A stretch of DNA of 45,638 nt from Bradyrhizobium manausense (lineage in GTDB: Bacteria; Pseudomonadota; Alphaproteobacteria; Rhizobiales; Xanthobacteraceae): the NCBI RefSeq assembly GCF_001440035.1, contig NZ_LJYG01000048.1:2322-47959 (forward strand), given 5' to 3'. Shown piece by piece: positions 26,438-40,224 of the stretch (positions are counted from its first letter, which is position 1; every line of letters starts with the position of its first letter). The notes beneath the pieces were generated by a model. That model did no database searches. It was not told the origin of the DNA and was given only the letters and a program-made list of their open reading frames with translations. The position numbers and the translations under genes were made by a program.

Positions 26438-27565
26438 ATGGCGAGCTCCAATTCATTCGATTCCCAAACTATCCTCGCCGGTATCCGCCGCTGGGTGGAG
26501 ATCGAGACGCCGACGGAAGTGCCCGAGCAGGTCAACAAGCTGACCTCGATGGTTGCCGATCATTATCGCGATCTGCCCGTCACGCTCGAACGCATCGCCG
26601 GTGTCGATGGCTGCGGCGATCATCTTGCGGTGCGTTCGACCTGGGGCCAGGACCGACCCGGTATCCTGGTGCTTAGTCATCTCGATACCGTTCATCCCAT
26701 GGGCTTCATCGCGCGGCTGCCGTTCAAGGTCGAAGGCGACAGCGCGTTCGGTCCCGGCATCTACGACATGAAGGGCGGCGCCTACATCGCCTATCACGCC
26801 TTTCGCGAGCTGTGCGCCGCACCCACCCGTCCACCGCTCGGCATCACCCATCTGTTCACCTCCGACGAGGAGATCGGCAGCCCGACCTCGCGCGCGCTGA
26901 TTGAGAACGAGGGGCGCAAGGCCAAATACGTGCTGGTGACGGAGCCGGCGCGCGACGGCGGCAAGATCGTCACCGGACGCAAGGGCGTCGGGCGCTTCCA
27001 GGTGTTCATCAAGGGCGTGCCCGCGCATGCCGGCTCGCGGCCCGAAGACGGTCGCAGCGCGGTGCGTGAGCTCGCCAACGTCATCCAGACGCTGGAAGGG
27101 ATGAACGATCTGGCGCGCGGCGTCACCGTCAATGTCGGCGTGGTGCGCGGCGGCACCCGCCCCAACGTCACGCCGGAAGAAGCCTATGCCGAAGTCGATC
27201 TGCGCGTGCCTGGTACCAACGACGCGGACGAGTTCGTCGGCAAGATCCTCGGACTGACCTCGCAGACGCCAGGCGTGACCGTGACCGTCACCGGCGAGCT
27301 CAACCGTCCGCCTTACGAGAAGGGCAATGCCGGCGCCTCGCTGTATGAGCACGCCAAGACGCTGGCCGCCGAACTTGGTTTCGAGCTCGTCGACACCCAC
27401 ACCGGCGGCGGCTCGGACGGCAATTTCACCGCGCCTCACACCGGCACGCTCGACGGTCTCGGCGTCGACGGCAAGGGCGCGCACACCCATTATGAGCAGC
27501 TTTACATCTCCTCGCTCGAACCGCGCGCCCGCCTGCTCTATCGCCTGTACCAGACGCTGCGATGA
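26438..27565 (+). CDS. M20 family metallopeptidase (glutamate carboxypeptidase-like)
   Basis: 375 residues. Di-zinc M20 motifs are intact: His81 in VLSHLDTVHP, Asp110 in GPGIYDMKGG, Glu144 and Glu145 in FTSDEEIGSP, a later Glu in VTEPARDGG, and the final His in GAHTHYEQLY. A dimerisation domain lies between. The nearest recognised type is the CPG2/ArgE-like carboxypeptidase, which removes an amino acid from an amide; the substrate is not known. The next gene, trmB, begins in its stop (ATGA). The usual occupant of this position in related genomes is metK, which is absent here (see findings). Confidence 0.88.
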   Translation: MASSNSFDSQTILAGIRRWVEIETPTEVPEQVNKLTSMVADHYRDLPVTLERIAGVDGCGDHLAVRSTWGQDRPGILVLSHLDTVHPMGFIARLPFKVEGDSAFGPGIYDMKGGAYIAYHAFRELCAAPTRPPLGITHLFTSDEEIGSPTSRALIENEGRKAKYVLVTEPARDGGKIVTGRKGVGRFQVFIKGVPAHAGSRPEDGRSAVRELANVIQTLEGMNDLARGVTVNVGVVRGGTRPNVTPEEAYAEVDLRVPGTNDADEFVGKILGLTSQTPGVTVTVTGELNRPPYEKGNAGASLYEHAKTLAAELGFELVDTHTGGGSDGNFTAPHTGTLDGLGVDGKGAHTHYEQLYISSLEPRARLLYRLYQTLR

Positions 27566-28272
27566 GCGAACGCAAGTCAGATCCCGATCGCGCCGGCGGC
27601 GAGCGCGCCTTCTTCGGACGGCGCAAGGGTCACAAGCTCAGGCAGCACCAGGCCGATCTGGTCGATCATCTGCTGCCGCATCTGTCGCTCGACATCACGG
27701 CGGAAAGACCGGCGAACGCGAACGAGATCTTCGATCCCGCGGCCGAGGATGTGCGGCTCGAGATCGGCTTCGGCGGCGGCGAGCATCTCGCCGCGGAAGC
27801 GCTGAACTTTCCGACCACCGGCTTCATCGGCTGCGAGCCTTACGTCAACGGCATGGCCAAGATCCTCGCGCAGATCGAAGCGGCCAACATCCGCAACATC
27901 CGCCTGTTCGCCGGCGATGCCGCCGAGCTGCTGGCCTGGCTGCCCGATGCCTCGCTGTCGCGGATCGACCTGATCCATCCCGATCCCTGGCCGAAGCGAC
28001 GGCACTGGAAGCGACGCTTCGTGCAGGACAGGACCGTCGCCGCGATGGCGCGCGTGCTGAAGGCGGGCGGTGAATTCCGCTTCGTCTGCGACATCGACGA
28101 TTACTGCGCCTGGACGCTGTCGCATCTGTCGCGCGCGTCGGATTTCACATGGCTCGCCGAGCGCGCCGATGATTTCCGTCAGCCCTGGGCCGGCTACACC
28201 ATGACGCGCTATGGACGAAAAGCCGCGCGCGAGGGACGCAAGGCGGCGTATTTGCGGTTCAGGCGGTCTTAG
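27562..28272 (+). CDS. trmB: tRNA (guanine-N7-)-methyltransferase
   Basis: 236 residues. Class I SAM-dependent methyltransferase; the SAM motif is LEIGFGGGEHLAAEA (about residues 66-80), and the TrmB-specific motif is IHPDPWPKRRHWKRRFVQ. TrmB makes m7G46 in tRNA. It overlaps the M20 gene by four bases, so translation is probably coupled. Length is normal. The gene ends close to a strong palindromic repeat that can terminate transcription. Confidence 0.94.
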   Translation: MSERKSDPDRAGGERAFFGRRKGHKLRQHQADLVDHLLPHLSLDITAERPANANEIFDPAAEDVRLEIGFGGGEHLAAEALNFPTTGFIGCEPYVNGMAKILAQIEAANIRNIRLFAGDAAELLAWLPDASLSRIDLIHPDPWPKRRHWKRRFVQDRTVAAMARVLKAGGEFRFVCDIDDYCAWTLSHLSRASDFTWLAERADDFRQPWAGYTMTRYGRKAAREGRKAAYLRFRRS

Positions 28273-28273
28273 T

Positions 28274-28354
28274 CGTCATTGCGAGCGAAGCGAAGCAATC
28301 CAGAATCTCTCTGCGGAGAAACCTCTGGATTGCTTCGCTTCGCTCGCAATGACG
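28274..28354. repeat. Palindromic repeat, CGTCATTGCGAG family, 31-bp perfect arms
   Basis: An 81-bp element with a perfect 31-bp inverted repeat (28274-28304 and 28324-28354) and a 19-base loop. It fills the gap between trmB and the convergent DUF2336 gene. It is the cleanest copy of the family also found at 12549-12628 and 8734-8886. It starts two bases after the trmB stop and could act as a bidirectional hairpin. Confidence 0.85.
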
Positions 28355-28364
28355 GAGGGTGGAG

Positions 28365-30595
<2,231 letters not shown>

Positions 30596-30597
30596 CC

Positions 30598-32208
30598 ATG
30601 GCAGTCAGCGCCAACAGACTTGAATTGCTCCAGATCGCCGACGCCGTCGCCCGCGAGAAATCGATCGATCGCGGCATCGTCATCGCGGCGATGGAAGATG
30701 CCATCGCCAAGGCAGCGCGCGCCCGTTACGGCAGCGAGACTGACGTTCACGCCGAGATCGACCCGAAGAAGGGCGAGCTGCGGCTGTCGCGCCACATGCT
30801 GGTGGTCGACAAGGTCGAAAACCATTCCAACCAGATCTCGCTGATCGACGCGCAGCGCGCCAATCCGGGCGCCCAGGTCGGCGACACCATCGCAGACACG
30901 CTGCCGCCGCTGGAATATGGCCGCATCGCCGCGCAATCGGCCAAGCAGGTGATCGTGCAGAAGGTGCGCGAGGCCGAGCGCGACCGGCAATATCAGGAAT
31001 TCAAGGACCGCATCGGCGACATCGTCAACGGCGTCGTCAAGCGCGTCGAATATGGCAGCGTGATCGTCGATCTCGGCCGTGGTGAAGCCATCATCCGCCG
31101 CGACGAGATGCTGCCGCGCGAAGTGTTCCGCAACGGCGACCGCGTCCGCGCCTATATCTTCGACGTCCGTCGCGAGACCCGCGGACCGCAGATCTTCCTG
31201 TCCCGCACCCATCCGCAGTTCATGGCGAAGCTGTTTGCGCAGGAAGTGCCTGAAATCTATGACGGCATCGTCGAGATCAAGGCGGTCGCCCGCGATCCGG
31301 GCTCGCGCGCGAAAATCGGCGTGATTTCCCGCGATTCCTCGGTCGATCCCGTCGGCGCCTGCGTCGGCATGCGCGGCTCGCGCGTGCAGGCCGTGGTGAA
31401 CGAATTGCAGGGCGAGAAGATCGACATCATTCCGTGGTCACCCGACATCGCGACCTTCGTGGTCAACGCGCTGGCGCCGGCCGAAGTGTCCAAGGTCGTG
31501 ATCGACGAAGACCGCGAGCGGATCGAGGTCGTGGTGCCCGATACCAACAACCAGCTCTCGCTGGCGATCGGCCGCCGCGGCCAGAACGTGCGCCTCGCCT
31601 CGCAGCTCACCGGCTGGGACATCGACATCCTGACCGAGCAGGAGGAATCGGAGCGCCGCCAGGCCGACTTCGAGAACTCCACCCGCGTCTTCATGGAATC
31701 GCTCAATGTCGACGAGGTGGTCGGCCAGCTGCTGGCGTCCGAAGGCTTCACCTCGGTCGAGGAACTCGCGATGGTGGACCTCAAGGAACTCGCCAGCATC
31801 GAGGGCTTCGACGAGGAAACCGCGCAGGAGCTGCAGAGCCGTGCCCGTGAATATCTCGATCAGCAGGAAGCCGAGATCGAGGCCAGGCGCAAGGAGCTCG
31901 GCGTCGAGGACGCCGTGAAGGACGTGCCCGGCGTGACCTCGAAGATGCTGGTGAAGTTCGGCGAGAGCGACATCAAGACAGTCGAGGACCTCGCCGGCTG
32001 CGCCACCGACGATCTGGTCGGCTGGACCGAGCGCAAGGAAGGCGGCGAACAGACCAAGTTCGCCGGCGCGCTCGACGGCCTCGGCATCTCGCGTGACGAG
32101 GCGGAAGCCATGATCATGCAGGCCCGCATCAAGGCTGGCTGGATCACCGAGGCCGACCTCGCCAAGCCGGCCGAAGAGGCTGACGCGGCCGAAGATCAGC
32201 CGGCTTAA
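30598..32208 (+). CDS. nusA: Transcription termination/antitermination factor NusA
   Basis: 536 residues, AGGAG 7 bases upstream. Domain order: RNA polymerase-binding N-terminal domain (about 1-130), S1 domain (about 140-200, GDIVNGVVKRVEYGSVIVDLG), KH1 with GMRGSRVQAV, KH2 with IGRRGQNVRLASQLTGWDI, and C-terminal acidic helix-hairpin-helix repeats (about 360-510). NusA pauses RNA polymerase and acts in termination and antitermination; it is also a partner for the attenuator upstream. Located in the usual rimP-nusA-ylxR-infB order. Confidence 0.96.
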   Translation: MAVSANRLELLQIADAVAREKSIDRGIVIAAMEDAIAKAARARYGSETDVHAEIDPKKGELRLSRHMLVVDKVENHSNQISLIDAQRANPGAQVGDTIADTLPPLEYGRIAAQSAKQVIVQKVREAERDRQYQEFKDRIGDIVNGVVKRVEYGSVIVDLGRGEAIIRRDEMLPREVFRNGDRVRAYIFDVRRETRGPQIFLSRTHPQFMAKLFAQEVPEIYDGIVEIKAVARDPGSRAKIGVISRDSSVDPVGACVGMRGSRVQAVVNELQGEKIDIIPWSPDIATFVVNALAPAEVSKVVIDEDRERIEVVVPDTNNQLSLAIGRRGQNVRLASQLTGWDIDILTEQEESERRQADFENSTRVFMESLNVDEVVGQLLASEGFTSVEELAMVDLKELASIEGFDEETAQELQSRAREYLDQQEAEIEARRKELGVEDAVKDVPGVTSKMLVKFGESDIKTVEDLAGCATDDLVGWTERKEGGEQTKFAGALDGLGISRDEAEAMIMQARIKAGWITEADLAKPAEEADAAEDQPA

Positions 32209-32231
32209 GGGCAAAGGAGAATGTCGCCCGG

Positions 32232-32915
32232 ATGCTTGCCAGCGTTGACAGCGAACTTGACCATGGACCGCGGGCCGAAAGGTCCGCGACCATGCGCATG
32301 TGCGCGGTCAGCCGCGAGGTCCGGCCGATCGATGAGCTGATCCGCTTTGTCGTATCGCCTGCCGGCGATATAGTTCCCGATCTCAAGCGCAAGCTGCCTG
32401 GACGCGGCATGTGGGTGACCGCCTCGCGCCAGGTGGTTGCGGAAGCCGCGCGGCGTCACCAATTTAGCAAAGCCTTCAAGCGCGAGCTGCGCACTCCCCA
32501 GACGCTTCCCGCCGACATCGAGGCGCTCCTGGTCCGGAGCGTGACCGAAGCCCTTGGGATTGCCGCCAAGGCGGGCCAGATCGTCACCGGATTCGGCAAG
32601 GTCGAGAGCGCCCTCAGGGAAGGCACGGTCGAGGTCCTGATCCACGCCAGCGACGGGGCTGCGGACGGAATCCGCAAATTGGACATGCTGGCACGGCAAA
32701 ATGCCGGAAATCGCGGTGCCAAGCCGCAGATTCCCGTCATCACCGCCCTGAAATCGGTAGAATTGGATTTGGCACTGACCCGGTCAAATGTGATACATGC
32801 TGCCCTGCTCGCGGGCCCGGCGAGCAAGTCATTCCTGTCACGTAGCCAGATGCTGGTCCGATACCGGATGGCGGACGCCGACAAGACTGCCGAAAAGCCC
32901 GGCCAGGATTTCTGA
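32232..32915 (+). CDS. RNA-binding protein, YlxR (DUF448) domain fused to an L7Ae-like domain
   Basis: 227 residues. Residues about 19-90 are the YlxR domain (RMCAVSREVRPIDELIRFVV, GRGMWVTASRQVVAEA), and residues about 100-195 look like a ribosomal L7Ae/L30e-like domain (LGIAAKAGQIVTGFGKVESALREGTVEVLIHASDGA). Such fused proteins are standard between nusA and infB in alphaproteobacteria. The protein probably binds RNA near the ribosome or RNase P; the exact role is not settled. It is 23 bp after nusA and 70 bp before infB. Confidence 0.87.
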   Translation: MLASVDSELDHGPRAERSATMRMCAVSREVRPIDELIRFVVSPAGDIVPDLKRKLPGRGMWVTASRQVVAEAARRHQFSKAFKRELRTPQTLPADIEALLVRSVTEALGIAAKAGQIVTGFGKVESALREGTVEVLIHASDGAADGIRKLDMLARQNAGNRGAKPQIPVITALKSVELDLALTRSNVIHAALLAGPASKSFLSRSQMLVRYRMADADKTAEKPGQDF

Positions 32916-32985
32916 GAGACACGACGACCCGATTGGACGGTGCGGAAACGCACAACACTGAATAAATCAGGATTAGGACTGCTGA

Positions 32986-35673
32986 ATGGTTGATACCAAG
33001 ACCCCTGACGACAAGAAGCTGAGCGTTCCGAGCAAGACGCTATCGCTCAAGCCGCGCGTCGAAACGGGCACTGTGCGCCAGAGCTTCAGCCATGGCCGCA
33101 GCAAGCAGGTCGTGGTCGAAAAGCGCGGCAAGCGCCGCATCGACGGCACCCCTGAGCCGCAGGCCCCCACGGTTGTCGCAAAGCCGGCGCCGGCTGCGCC
33201 CACGCCCGCCCCGTCACGCCCGGTGCCACCGCGCAACGCCGGCTCCGGCGTCGTGCTGCGTACCTTGACCGAGGACGAACGTTCCGCTCGCGCCAGCGCG
33301 CTCGCTGACGCCAAGGTTCGCGAAATCGAAGAGCGCCGCCAGGCCGAGGAAGAGGCCCAGCGCCGCGCCGTCCGCGAGGCCGCCGAACGCGCCGAGCGCG
33401 AAGCCGCCGAATCCCGCCGCAAGGCCGAGGAAGAGCGTCACCGTCACGAGGACGAAGCCAAGCGCAAGGCCGAGACCGAAGCCAAGAAGCGTTTCGGCGA
33501 AGGCGAGCAGCCGGCAGCCGGCGCGCGTCCCGCCGCCGCAGCTTCGGCCCCGGCGGCCACCGCCCCGCGCCCCGCGCCGACCACGACGCGTCCGGGAGCG
33601 ACGACCACCGCTCGCCCGGCAACCACCACGTCACGGCCGGGCGGCCCCGTCGGTCGCACGCCCGCGGTTGCGGCCGGTCCGGACGAGGACGATGGTCCGC
33701 GCCAGATCCGCCGCGGGCCCGGCGGCGCCGCGCGTCCTGCCGCGGCCCCGAAGGCCACGCACAAGCCCGGCCCGCAGAAGGAGCGCGGCCGTCTGACCGT
33801 CGTGACCGCTCTCAACGCGGACGACGTGCGCGAGCGCTCGATCGCCTCGTTCCGCCGCCGCACCCAGCGCCTGAAGGGCCATGCCTCGAACGAGCCGAAG
33901 GAAAAGCTCATTCGCGAAGTGACGATTCCGGAAGCGATCACCATCCAGGAACTCGCCAACCGCATGTCCGAACGCGCGGTCGACGTCATCCGCATGCTGA
34001 TGAAGCAGGGCGCGATGCACAAGATCACCGACGTGATCGACGCCGACACCGCGCAGCTGATCGCCGAAGAGCTCGGCCACACCGTCAAGCGCGTCGCCGC
34101 GTCGGACGTTGAAGAGGGTCTGTTCGACCAGGTCGACGATTCCACCGATACCGAGACGCGTTCGCCTGTCGTGACCGTGATGGGCCACGTCGACCACGGC
34201 AAGACCTCGCTGCTCGACGCGCTCCGCCATGCCAACGTGGTGTCGGGCGAAGCCGGCGGCATCACCCAGCATATCGGCGCCTATCAGGTGCTGTCGCCCG
34301 AAAGCGGCAAGAAGATCACCTTCATCGACACGCCCGGCCACGCCGCGTTCACCGCGATGCGCGCCCGCGGCGCCAAGGTTACCGACATCGTCGTGCTGGT
34401 GGTCGCGGCCGATGACGGCGTCATGCCGCAGACGATCGAAGCCATCAATCACGCCAAGGCGGCCCGCGTGCCGATCATTGTTGCCATCAACAAGATCGAC
34501 AAGCCCGATGCCAAGCCCGAGCGCGTCCGCACCGAGCTGCTCCAGCACGAGGTGCAGGTGGAATCCTTCGGCGGCGAAGTCGTCGACGTCGAAGTCTCCG
34601 CCAAGAACAAGACCAATCTCGACAAGCTGCTCGAGATGATCGCACTCCAGGCCGAAATCCTCGACCTGAAGACCAATTCGGAGCGTCCGGCCGAAGGCAC
34701 CGTGATCGAGGCCAAGCTCGATCGCGGCCGTGGTCCGGTTGCAACCGTGCTGGTCCAGCGCGGCACGCTGCGTGTCGGTGACATCATCGTCGCCGGCGCC
34801 GAGATGGGCCGCGTCCGTGCGCTGATCTCGGATCAGGGCGAGACCGTGGACGAGGCCGGCCCGTCGGTGCCGGTCGAGGTGCTCGGCTTCAACGGTCCGC
34901 CGGAAGCCGGCGACCGTCTCGCGGTCGTCGAGAACGAAGCCCGCGCCCGCCAGATCACCAGCTACCGCGCGCACCAGAAGCGCGAGAACGCGGCGGCCTC
35001 GATCTCAGGCATGCGCGGCTCGCTCGAGCAGATGATGTCGCAGTTGAAGACGGCGGGCCGCAAGGAATTCCCGCTGATCGTCAAGGCCGACGTGCAGGGC
35101 TCGCTGGAAGCGATCCTCGGCTCGCTGGAGAAGCTGGGTACCGACGAAGTCGCAGCCCGCATCCTCCATGCCGGCGTCGGCGGCATCTCGGAATCCGACG
35201 TGACGCTCGCGGAGGGCTTCAACGCCGCGATCATCGGCTTCTCGGTTCGTGCGAACAAGGAAGCCGCTGCCGCCGCCAAGCGCAACGGCATCGAGATCCG
35301 CTACTACAACATCATCTACGACCTCGTGGACGACGTGAAGAAGGCGATGAGCGGCCTGCTCGCGCCGACCTTGCGCGAAACCATGCTGGGCAATGCCGAG
35401 ATCCTGGAGATCTTCAACATCTCCAAGGTCGGCAAGGTTGCCGGCTGCCGCGTCACCGACGGCACCGTGGAACGCGGCGCCAATGTGCGCCTGATCCGCG
35501 ACAACGTCGTCGTGCACGAAGGCAAGCTGTCGACGCTGAAGCGCTTCAAGGACGAGGTGAAGGAAGTCCAGGCCGGCCAGGAATGCGGCATGGCCTTCGA
35601 GAACTATCACGACATGCGTGCCGGTGACGTGATCGAGTGTTATCGCGTGGAGACGATCCAGCGCTCCCTGTAA
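32986..35673 (+). CDS. infB: Translation initiation factor IF-2
   Basis: 895 residues. The N-terminal region has an IF-2 N domain start, a charged E/R/A-rich predicted coiled coil (about residues 90-165) and a P/A/T-rich low-complexity linker. The G domain begins near residue 395, with GHVDHGKT (400-407), DTPGH and NKID motifs. The C-terminal half holds domains II to IV, which bind fMet-tRNA. IF-2 places initiator tRNA on the 30S subunit. The long N-terminus is normal for rhizobia. A hairpin lies in the gap before rbfA. Confidence 0.97.
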   Translation: MVDTKTPDDKKLSVPSKTLSLKPRVETGTVRQSFSHGRSKQVVVEKRGKRRIDGTPEPQAPTVVAKPAPAAPTPAPSRPVPPRNAGSGVVLRTLTEDERSARASALADAKVREIEERRQAEEEAQRRAVREAAERAEREAAESRRKAEEERHRHEDEAKRKAETEAKKRFGEGEQPAAGARPAAAASAPAATAPRPAPTTTRPGATTTARPATTTSRPGGPVGRTPAVAAGPDEDDGPRQIRRGPGGAARPAAAPKATHKPGPQKERGRLTVVTALNADDVRERSIASFRRRTQRLKGHASNEPKEKLIREVTIPEAITIQELANRMSERAVDVIRMLMKQGAMHKITDVIDADTAQLIAEELGHTVKRVAASDVEEGLFDQVDDSTDTETRSPVVTVMGHVDHGKTSLLDALRHANVVSGEAGGITQHIGAYQVLSPESGKKITFIDTPGHAAFTAMRARGAKVTDIVVLVVAADDGVMPQTIEAINHAKAARVPIIVAINKIDKPDAKPERVRTELLQHEVQVESFGGEVVDVEVSAKNKTNLDKLLEMIALQAEILDLKTNSERPAEGTVIEAKLDRGRGPVATVLVQRGTLRVGDIIVAGAEMGRVRALISDQGETVDEAGPSVPVEVLGFNGPPEAGDRLAVVENEARARQITSYRAHQKRENAAASISGMRGSLEQMMSQLKTAGRKEFPLIVKADVQGSLEAILGSLEKLGTDEVAARILHAGVGGISESDVTLAEGFNAAIIGFSVRANKEAAAAAKRNGIEIRYYNIIYDLVDDVKKAMSGLLAPTLRETMLGNAEILEIFNISKVGKVAGCRVTDGTVERGANVRLIRDNVVVHEGKLSTLKRFKDEVKEVQAGQECGMAFENYHDMRAGDVIECYRVETIQRSL

Positions 35674-35728
35674 GTCCAAATCTTACCGAAGCGCCCGGAT
35701 CTTTTTGAGCTGAAATTGCGGGAGTGCG

Positions 35729-35751
35729 ATGGCCGGATTTTTTCCGGCCAT
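35729..35751. repeat. Monomer hairpin of the ATGGCCGG family between infB and rbfA
   Basis: ATGGCCGGA (35729-35737) pairs with TCCGGCCAT (35743-35751) around a T5 loop, and GGAGTG on the left (35721-35726) can extend the stem to CGCTCC (35755-35760) past a small bulge. CCACG follows directly, as in the dimer repeat at 12431-12516, so this is a single unit of that family. It lies in the 155-bp infB-rbfA gap and may attenuate or process the mRNA. Confidence 0.7.
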
Positions 35752-35828
35752 CCACGCTCCATTCGTTCAACAGGACAAATGACAATGCTCGTGTCCCAAA
35801 CGCGGGCACGTTGAGGTGATTTTCGACC

Positions 35829-36272
35829 ATGCCACGGCATCATCAGAAGAAGGGTTCCGCGCCCGGCGGCTCGCAGCGTCAGCTGCGCGTCGGGGAGCAG
35901 GTTCGCCACGCGATAGCCGATATTCTGGCGCAAGGCAGCGTGCATGATGCGGACCTCGAAGGCCACATCATCACCGTGCCGGAGGTGCGGATGTCGCCCG
36001 ATTTGAAGCTCGCGACAATCTACGTGATGCCGCTCGGTGGCCGCGACACCGAGCTCGTCATCACTGCGCTCGATCGCAACAAGAAATTCCTGCGCGGCGA
36101 AGTCGCGCGGCGCGTTAACCTGAAATTTGCACCTGACATTCGCTTCCGCGTCGACGAACGATTCGACGAAGCGGAACGGATCGAGAAGCTTTTGCGAACA
36201 CCTGCGGTGCAGAAGGACTTGGACAAGAATCCGGATCAGAACCCGGATTCGGATCGGGAAGAAGAACAATGA
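35829..36272 (+). CDS. rbfA: 30S ribosome-binding factor A
   Basis: 147 residues. The KH-like core is seen from [20 protein letters not shown] through [19 protein letters not shown] to [25 protein letters not shown]. The acidic and polar C-terminal tail is of the type found in alphaproteobacteria. RbfA helps the late steps of 30S maturation. The stop overlaps the truB start by four bases. Confidence 0.95.
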   Translation: MPRHHQKKGSAPGGSQRQLRVGEQVRHAIADILAQGSVHDADLEGHIITVPEVRMSPDLKLATIYVMPLGGRDTELVITALDRNKKFLRGEVARRVNLKFAPDIRFRVDERFDEAERIEKLLRTPAVQKDLDKNPDQNPDSDREEEQ

Positions 36273-37387
36273 TGATGAACCCCGCACACGGCGCGATCGG
36301 CAGCGATGAGGTCGATGCGCGCGAGGCGCAGCAAAATAGTTTTGCGGATATCGGCGGCAATGGAGAGCCGCATCGGGAGGCGCGTCGCGTCAACAACGAT
36401 CCGCGTGCGAACAAGCACAAGGGCAATCAGGTGCGCCGCGATCGTCGCGACGTGCACGGCTGGGTCGTGCTCGACAAGCCGATCGGCATGACCTCGACGC
36501 AGGCCGTTGCCGTGCTCAAGCGCCTGTTCAACGCCAAGCGCGCCGGCCATGCCGGCACGCTCGATCCGCTCGCCTCCGGCGGACTGCCGATCGCGCTGGG
36601 TGAAGCCACCAAGACGGTTCCCTTCGTCATGGATGGCCGCAAGCGCTACCGCTTCACCGTGTGCTGGGGCGAGGAGCGCGACACCGACGATATTGAAGGC
36701 CGGGTCACCGCCACATCTGACCACCGCCCGACCCGGGAGGCGATTGAAGCCCTGCTGCCCCGTTTCACGGGAGTCATCGAGCAGGTTCCACCACGCTATT
36801 CCGCGATCAAGGTCCAGGGCGAGCGGGCCTATGACCTCGCCCGCGACGGCGAGGTCGTGGAGCTGGCCCCCCGCCCGGTCGAGATTCACCATTTAATCCT
36901 TGTAGATCAACCAGATAATGACCGGGCCGTGTTCGAGGCCGAGTGCGGCAAGGGGACCTATGTCCGGGCACTCGCCCGCGATATGGGCCGGATTCTCGGT
37001 ACTTTCGGTCATATCTGCGCGCTGCGGCGGACCCTGGTCGGCCCATTCAGCGAAAATGACATGATTCCGCTGGATCAGCTGGAGGCTTTGTGCGATAGAG
37101 CCGCGTCCGGCGAGGGAAGCCTCGCCGACGCGCTGATGCCCGTTGAGACCGCGCTGGACGACATCCCGGCACTGGCCGTCACTCGGGCTGATGCGGCAAG
37201 GCTCCATCGGGGCCAGGCCGTTTTGTTGCGCGGACGGGATGCGCCCACAAGTAGCGGCACAGTCTATGTCACGGTGGCAGGCCGTCTTTTGGCGCTTGCT
37301 GAAGTTGGCAATGGCGAAATCATCCCCAAGCGTGTGTTCAACCTGACCGGCTTGACTGCCTCAACCGGTCGCAACGAGAGAAATTGA
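36269..37387 (+). CDS. truB: tRNA pseudouridine(55) synthase TruB
   Basis: 372 residues. The catalytic Asp is D99 in [24 protein letters not shown]; other motifs are [35 protein letters not shown] and [14 protein letters not shown]. TruB makes pseudouridine 55 in the T loop of tRNA. The N-terminus has about 60 extra charged residues before the catalytic domain. Starts at 36272 and 36275 (adjacent ATGs) would only trim one or two residues. The C-terminal PUA-like domain is present. rpsO follows after two bases. Confidence 0.95.
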   Translation: MMMNPAHGAIGSDEVDAREAQQNSFADIGGNGEPHREARRVNNDPRANKHKGNQVRRDRRDVHGWVVLDKPIGMTSTQAVAVLKRLFNAKRAGHAGTLDPLASGGLPIALGEATKTVPFVMDGRKRYRFTVCWGEERDTDDIEGRVTATSDHRPTREAIEALLPRFTGVIEQVPPRYSAIKVQGERAYDLARDGEVVELAPRPVEIHHLILVDQPDNDRAVFEAECGKGTYVRALARDMGRILGTFGHICALRRTLVGPFSENDMIPLDQLEALCDRAASGEGSLADALMPVETALDDIPALAVTRADAARLHRGQAVLLRGRDAPTSSGTVYVTVAGRLLALAEVGNGEIIPKRVFNLTGLTASTGRNERN

Positions 37388-37389
37388 CG

Positions 37390-37659
37390 ATGTCGATTGC
37401 CGCAGAACGCAAAGCGGAAGTCATCAAGACGAATGCCACCAAGGCCGGTGATACCGGTTCGCCCGAGGTTCAGGTCGCGATCCTGTCGGAACGCATCAAC
37501 AACCTGACCAACCATTTCAAGACCCACGTGAAGGACAACCATTCGCGTCGTGGTCTCTTGAAGCTGGTCTCGACCCGCCGCTCTCTCCTCGACTATCTGA
37601 AGAAGAAGGACGAGGCGCGGTACAAGGCGCTGCTCGAGAAGCACAACATTCGTCGCTAA
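37390..37659 (+). CDS. rpsO: 30S ribosomal protein S15
   Basis: 89 residues, the standard S15 length. The sequence [20 protein letters not shown] followed by [35 protein letters not shown] is diagnostic. S15 binds 16S rRNA helix 22 and is an early assembly protein. It is encoded two bases after truB and before pnp, the usual order. A strong terminator follows, so only part of the transcription may continue into pnp. Confidence 0.97.
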   Translation: MSIAAERKAEVIKTNATKAGDTGSPEVQVAILSERINNLTNHFKTHVKDNHSRRGLLKLVSTRRSLLDYLKKKDEARYKALLEKHNIRR

Positions 37660-37668
37660 GAGTTCTTG

Positions 37669-37692
37669 CGCGCGCCACTGGCGCGCGTTTTT
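37669..37692 (+). terminator. Intrinsic terminator after rpsO
   Basis: CGCGCGCC (37669-37676), loop ACT, GGCGCGCG (37680-37687), then TTTTT (37688-37692). An 8-bp GC-only stem and an immediate T-run make this a strong rho-independent terminator at nine bases after the rpsO stop. It separates the ribosome-factor operon from pnp. Confidence 0.88.
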
Positions 37693-38034
37693 GCGCGTGA
37701 TTTCGAGCGAAAGCGCTTATTGCAGGGTTTTTGATCGAGGCTCACGCGTAAGTCCGGTGTGAGCGATGTTTCGCATCCGGGGGCATGAACAGCGAAGACC
37801 AAAGGTTCGGTGTTCGCGAACGTGCCGACTGACAGTCCAGCAGCAATCCGGCGGCTGGGCGCAACGGGCAAGGTGCCCGTATGACCCGAAAGGATGGACG
37901 CCATCCGACATCCAAAAACCATGGCAGGATCGCAGGACGCTGATCGCCCGCTCCGATCAGCGTCCTGCAATCTTGACATGGTTTTTGTTTTTCGAGCCGT
38001 CCCTTCTTTCGAGAACCCATGAAAGAAGACCTCT
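37693..38034. other. Structured pnp leader/spacer
   Basis: 342 bases without a gene. The interval holds GTTCGCGAAC (37812-37821), ACGGGCA-agg-TGCCCGT (37864-37880), GGATGG-acg-CCATCC (37892-37906) and the very long hairpin at 37913-37987. The pnp promoter should lie within it, and a short purine-rich stretch precedes the pnp ATG. The chain of hairpins suggests a regulated mRNA leader. Confidence 0.6.
37913..37987 (+). promoter_or_regulatory. Long hairpin in the pnp leader, candidate RNase III site
   Basis: The arms are 37913-37946 and 37954-37987, 34 bases each, with a 7-base loop CCCGCTC. I count 31 Watson-Crick pairs, one G-U and two mismatches; the 15 pairs nearest the loop are unbroken (GCAGGACGCTGATCG / CGATCAGCGTCCTGC). 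In E. coli the pnp mRNA leader hairpin is cut by RNase III and then allows PNPase to repress its own mRNA. This hairpin has the right place and size. The T-rich tail TTTTTGTTTTTC also makes it terminator-like. Confidence 0.75.
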
Positions 38035-40197
<2,163 letters not shown>

Positions 40198-40224
40198 TCG
40201 CTCAAGCCACGTCAGAAACACGAA

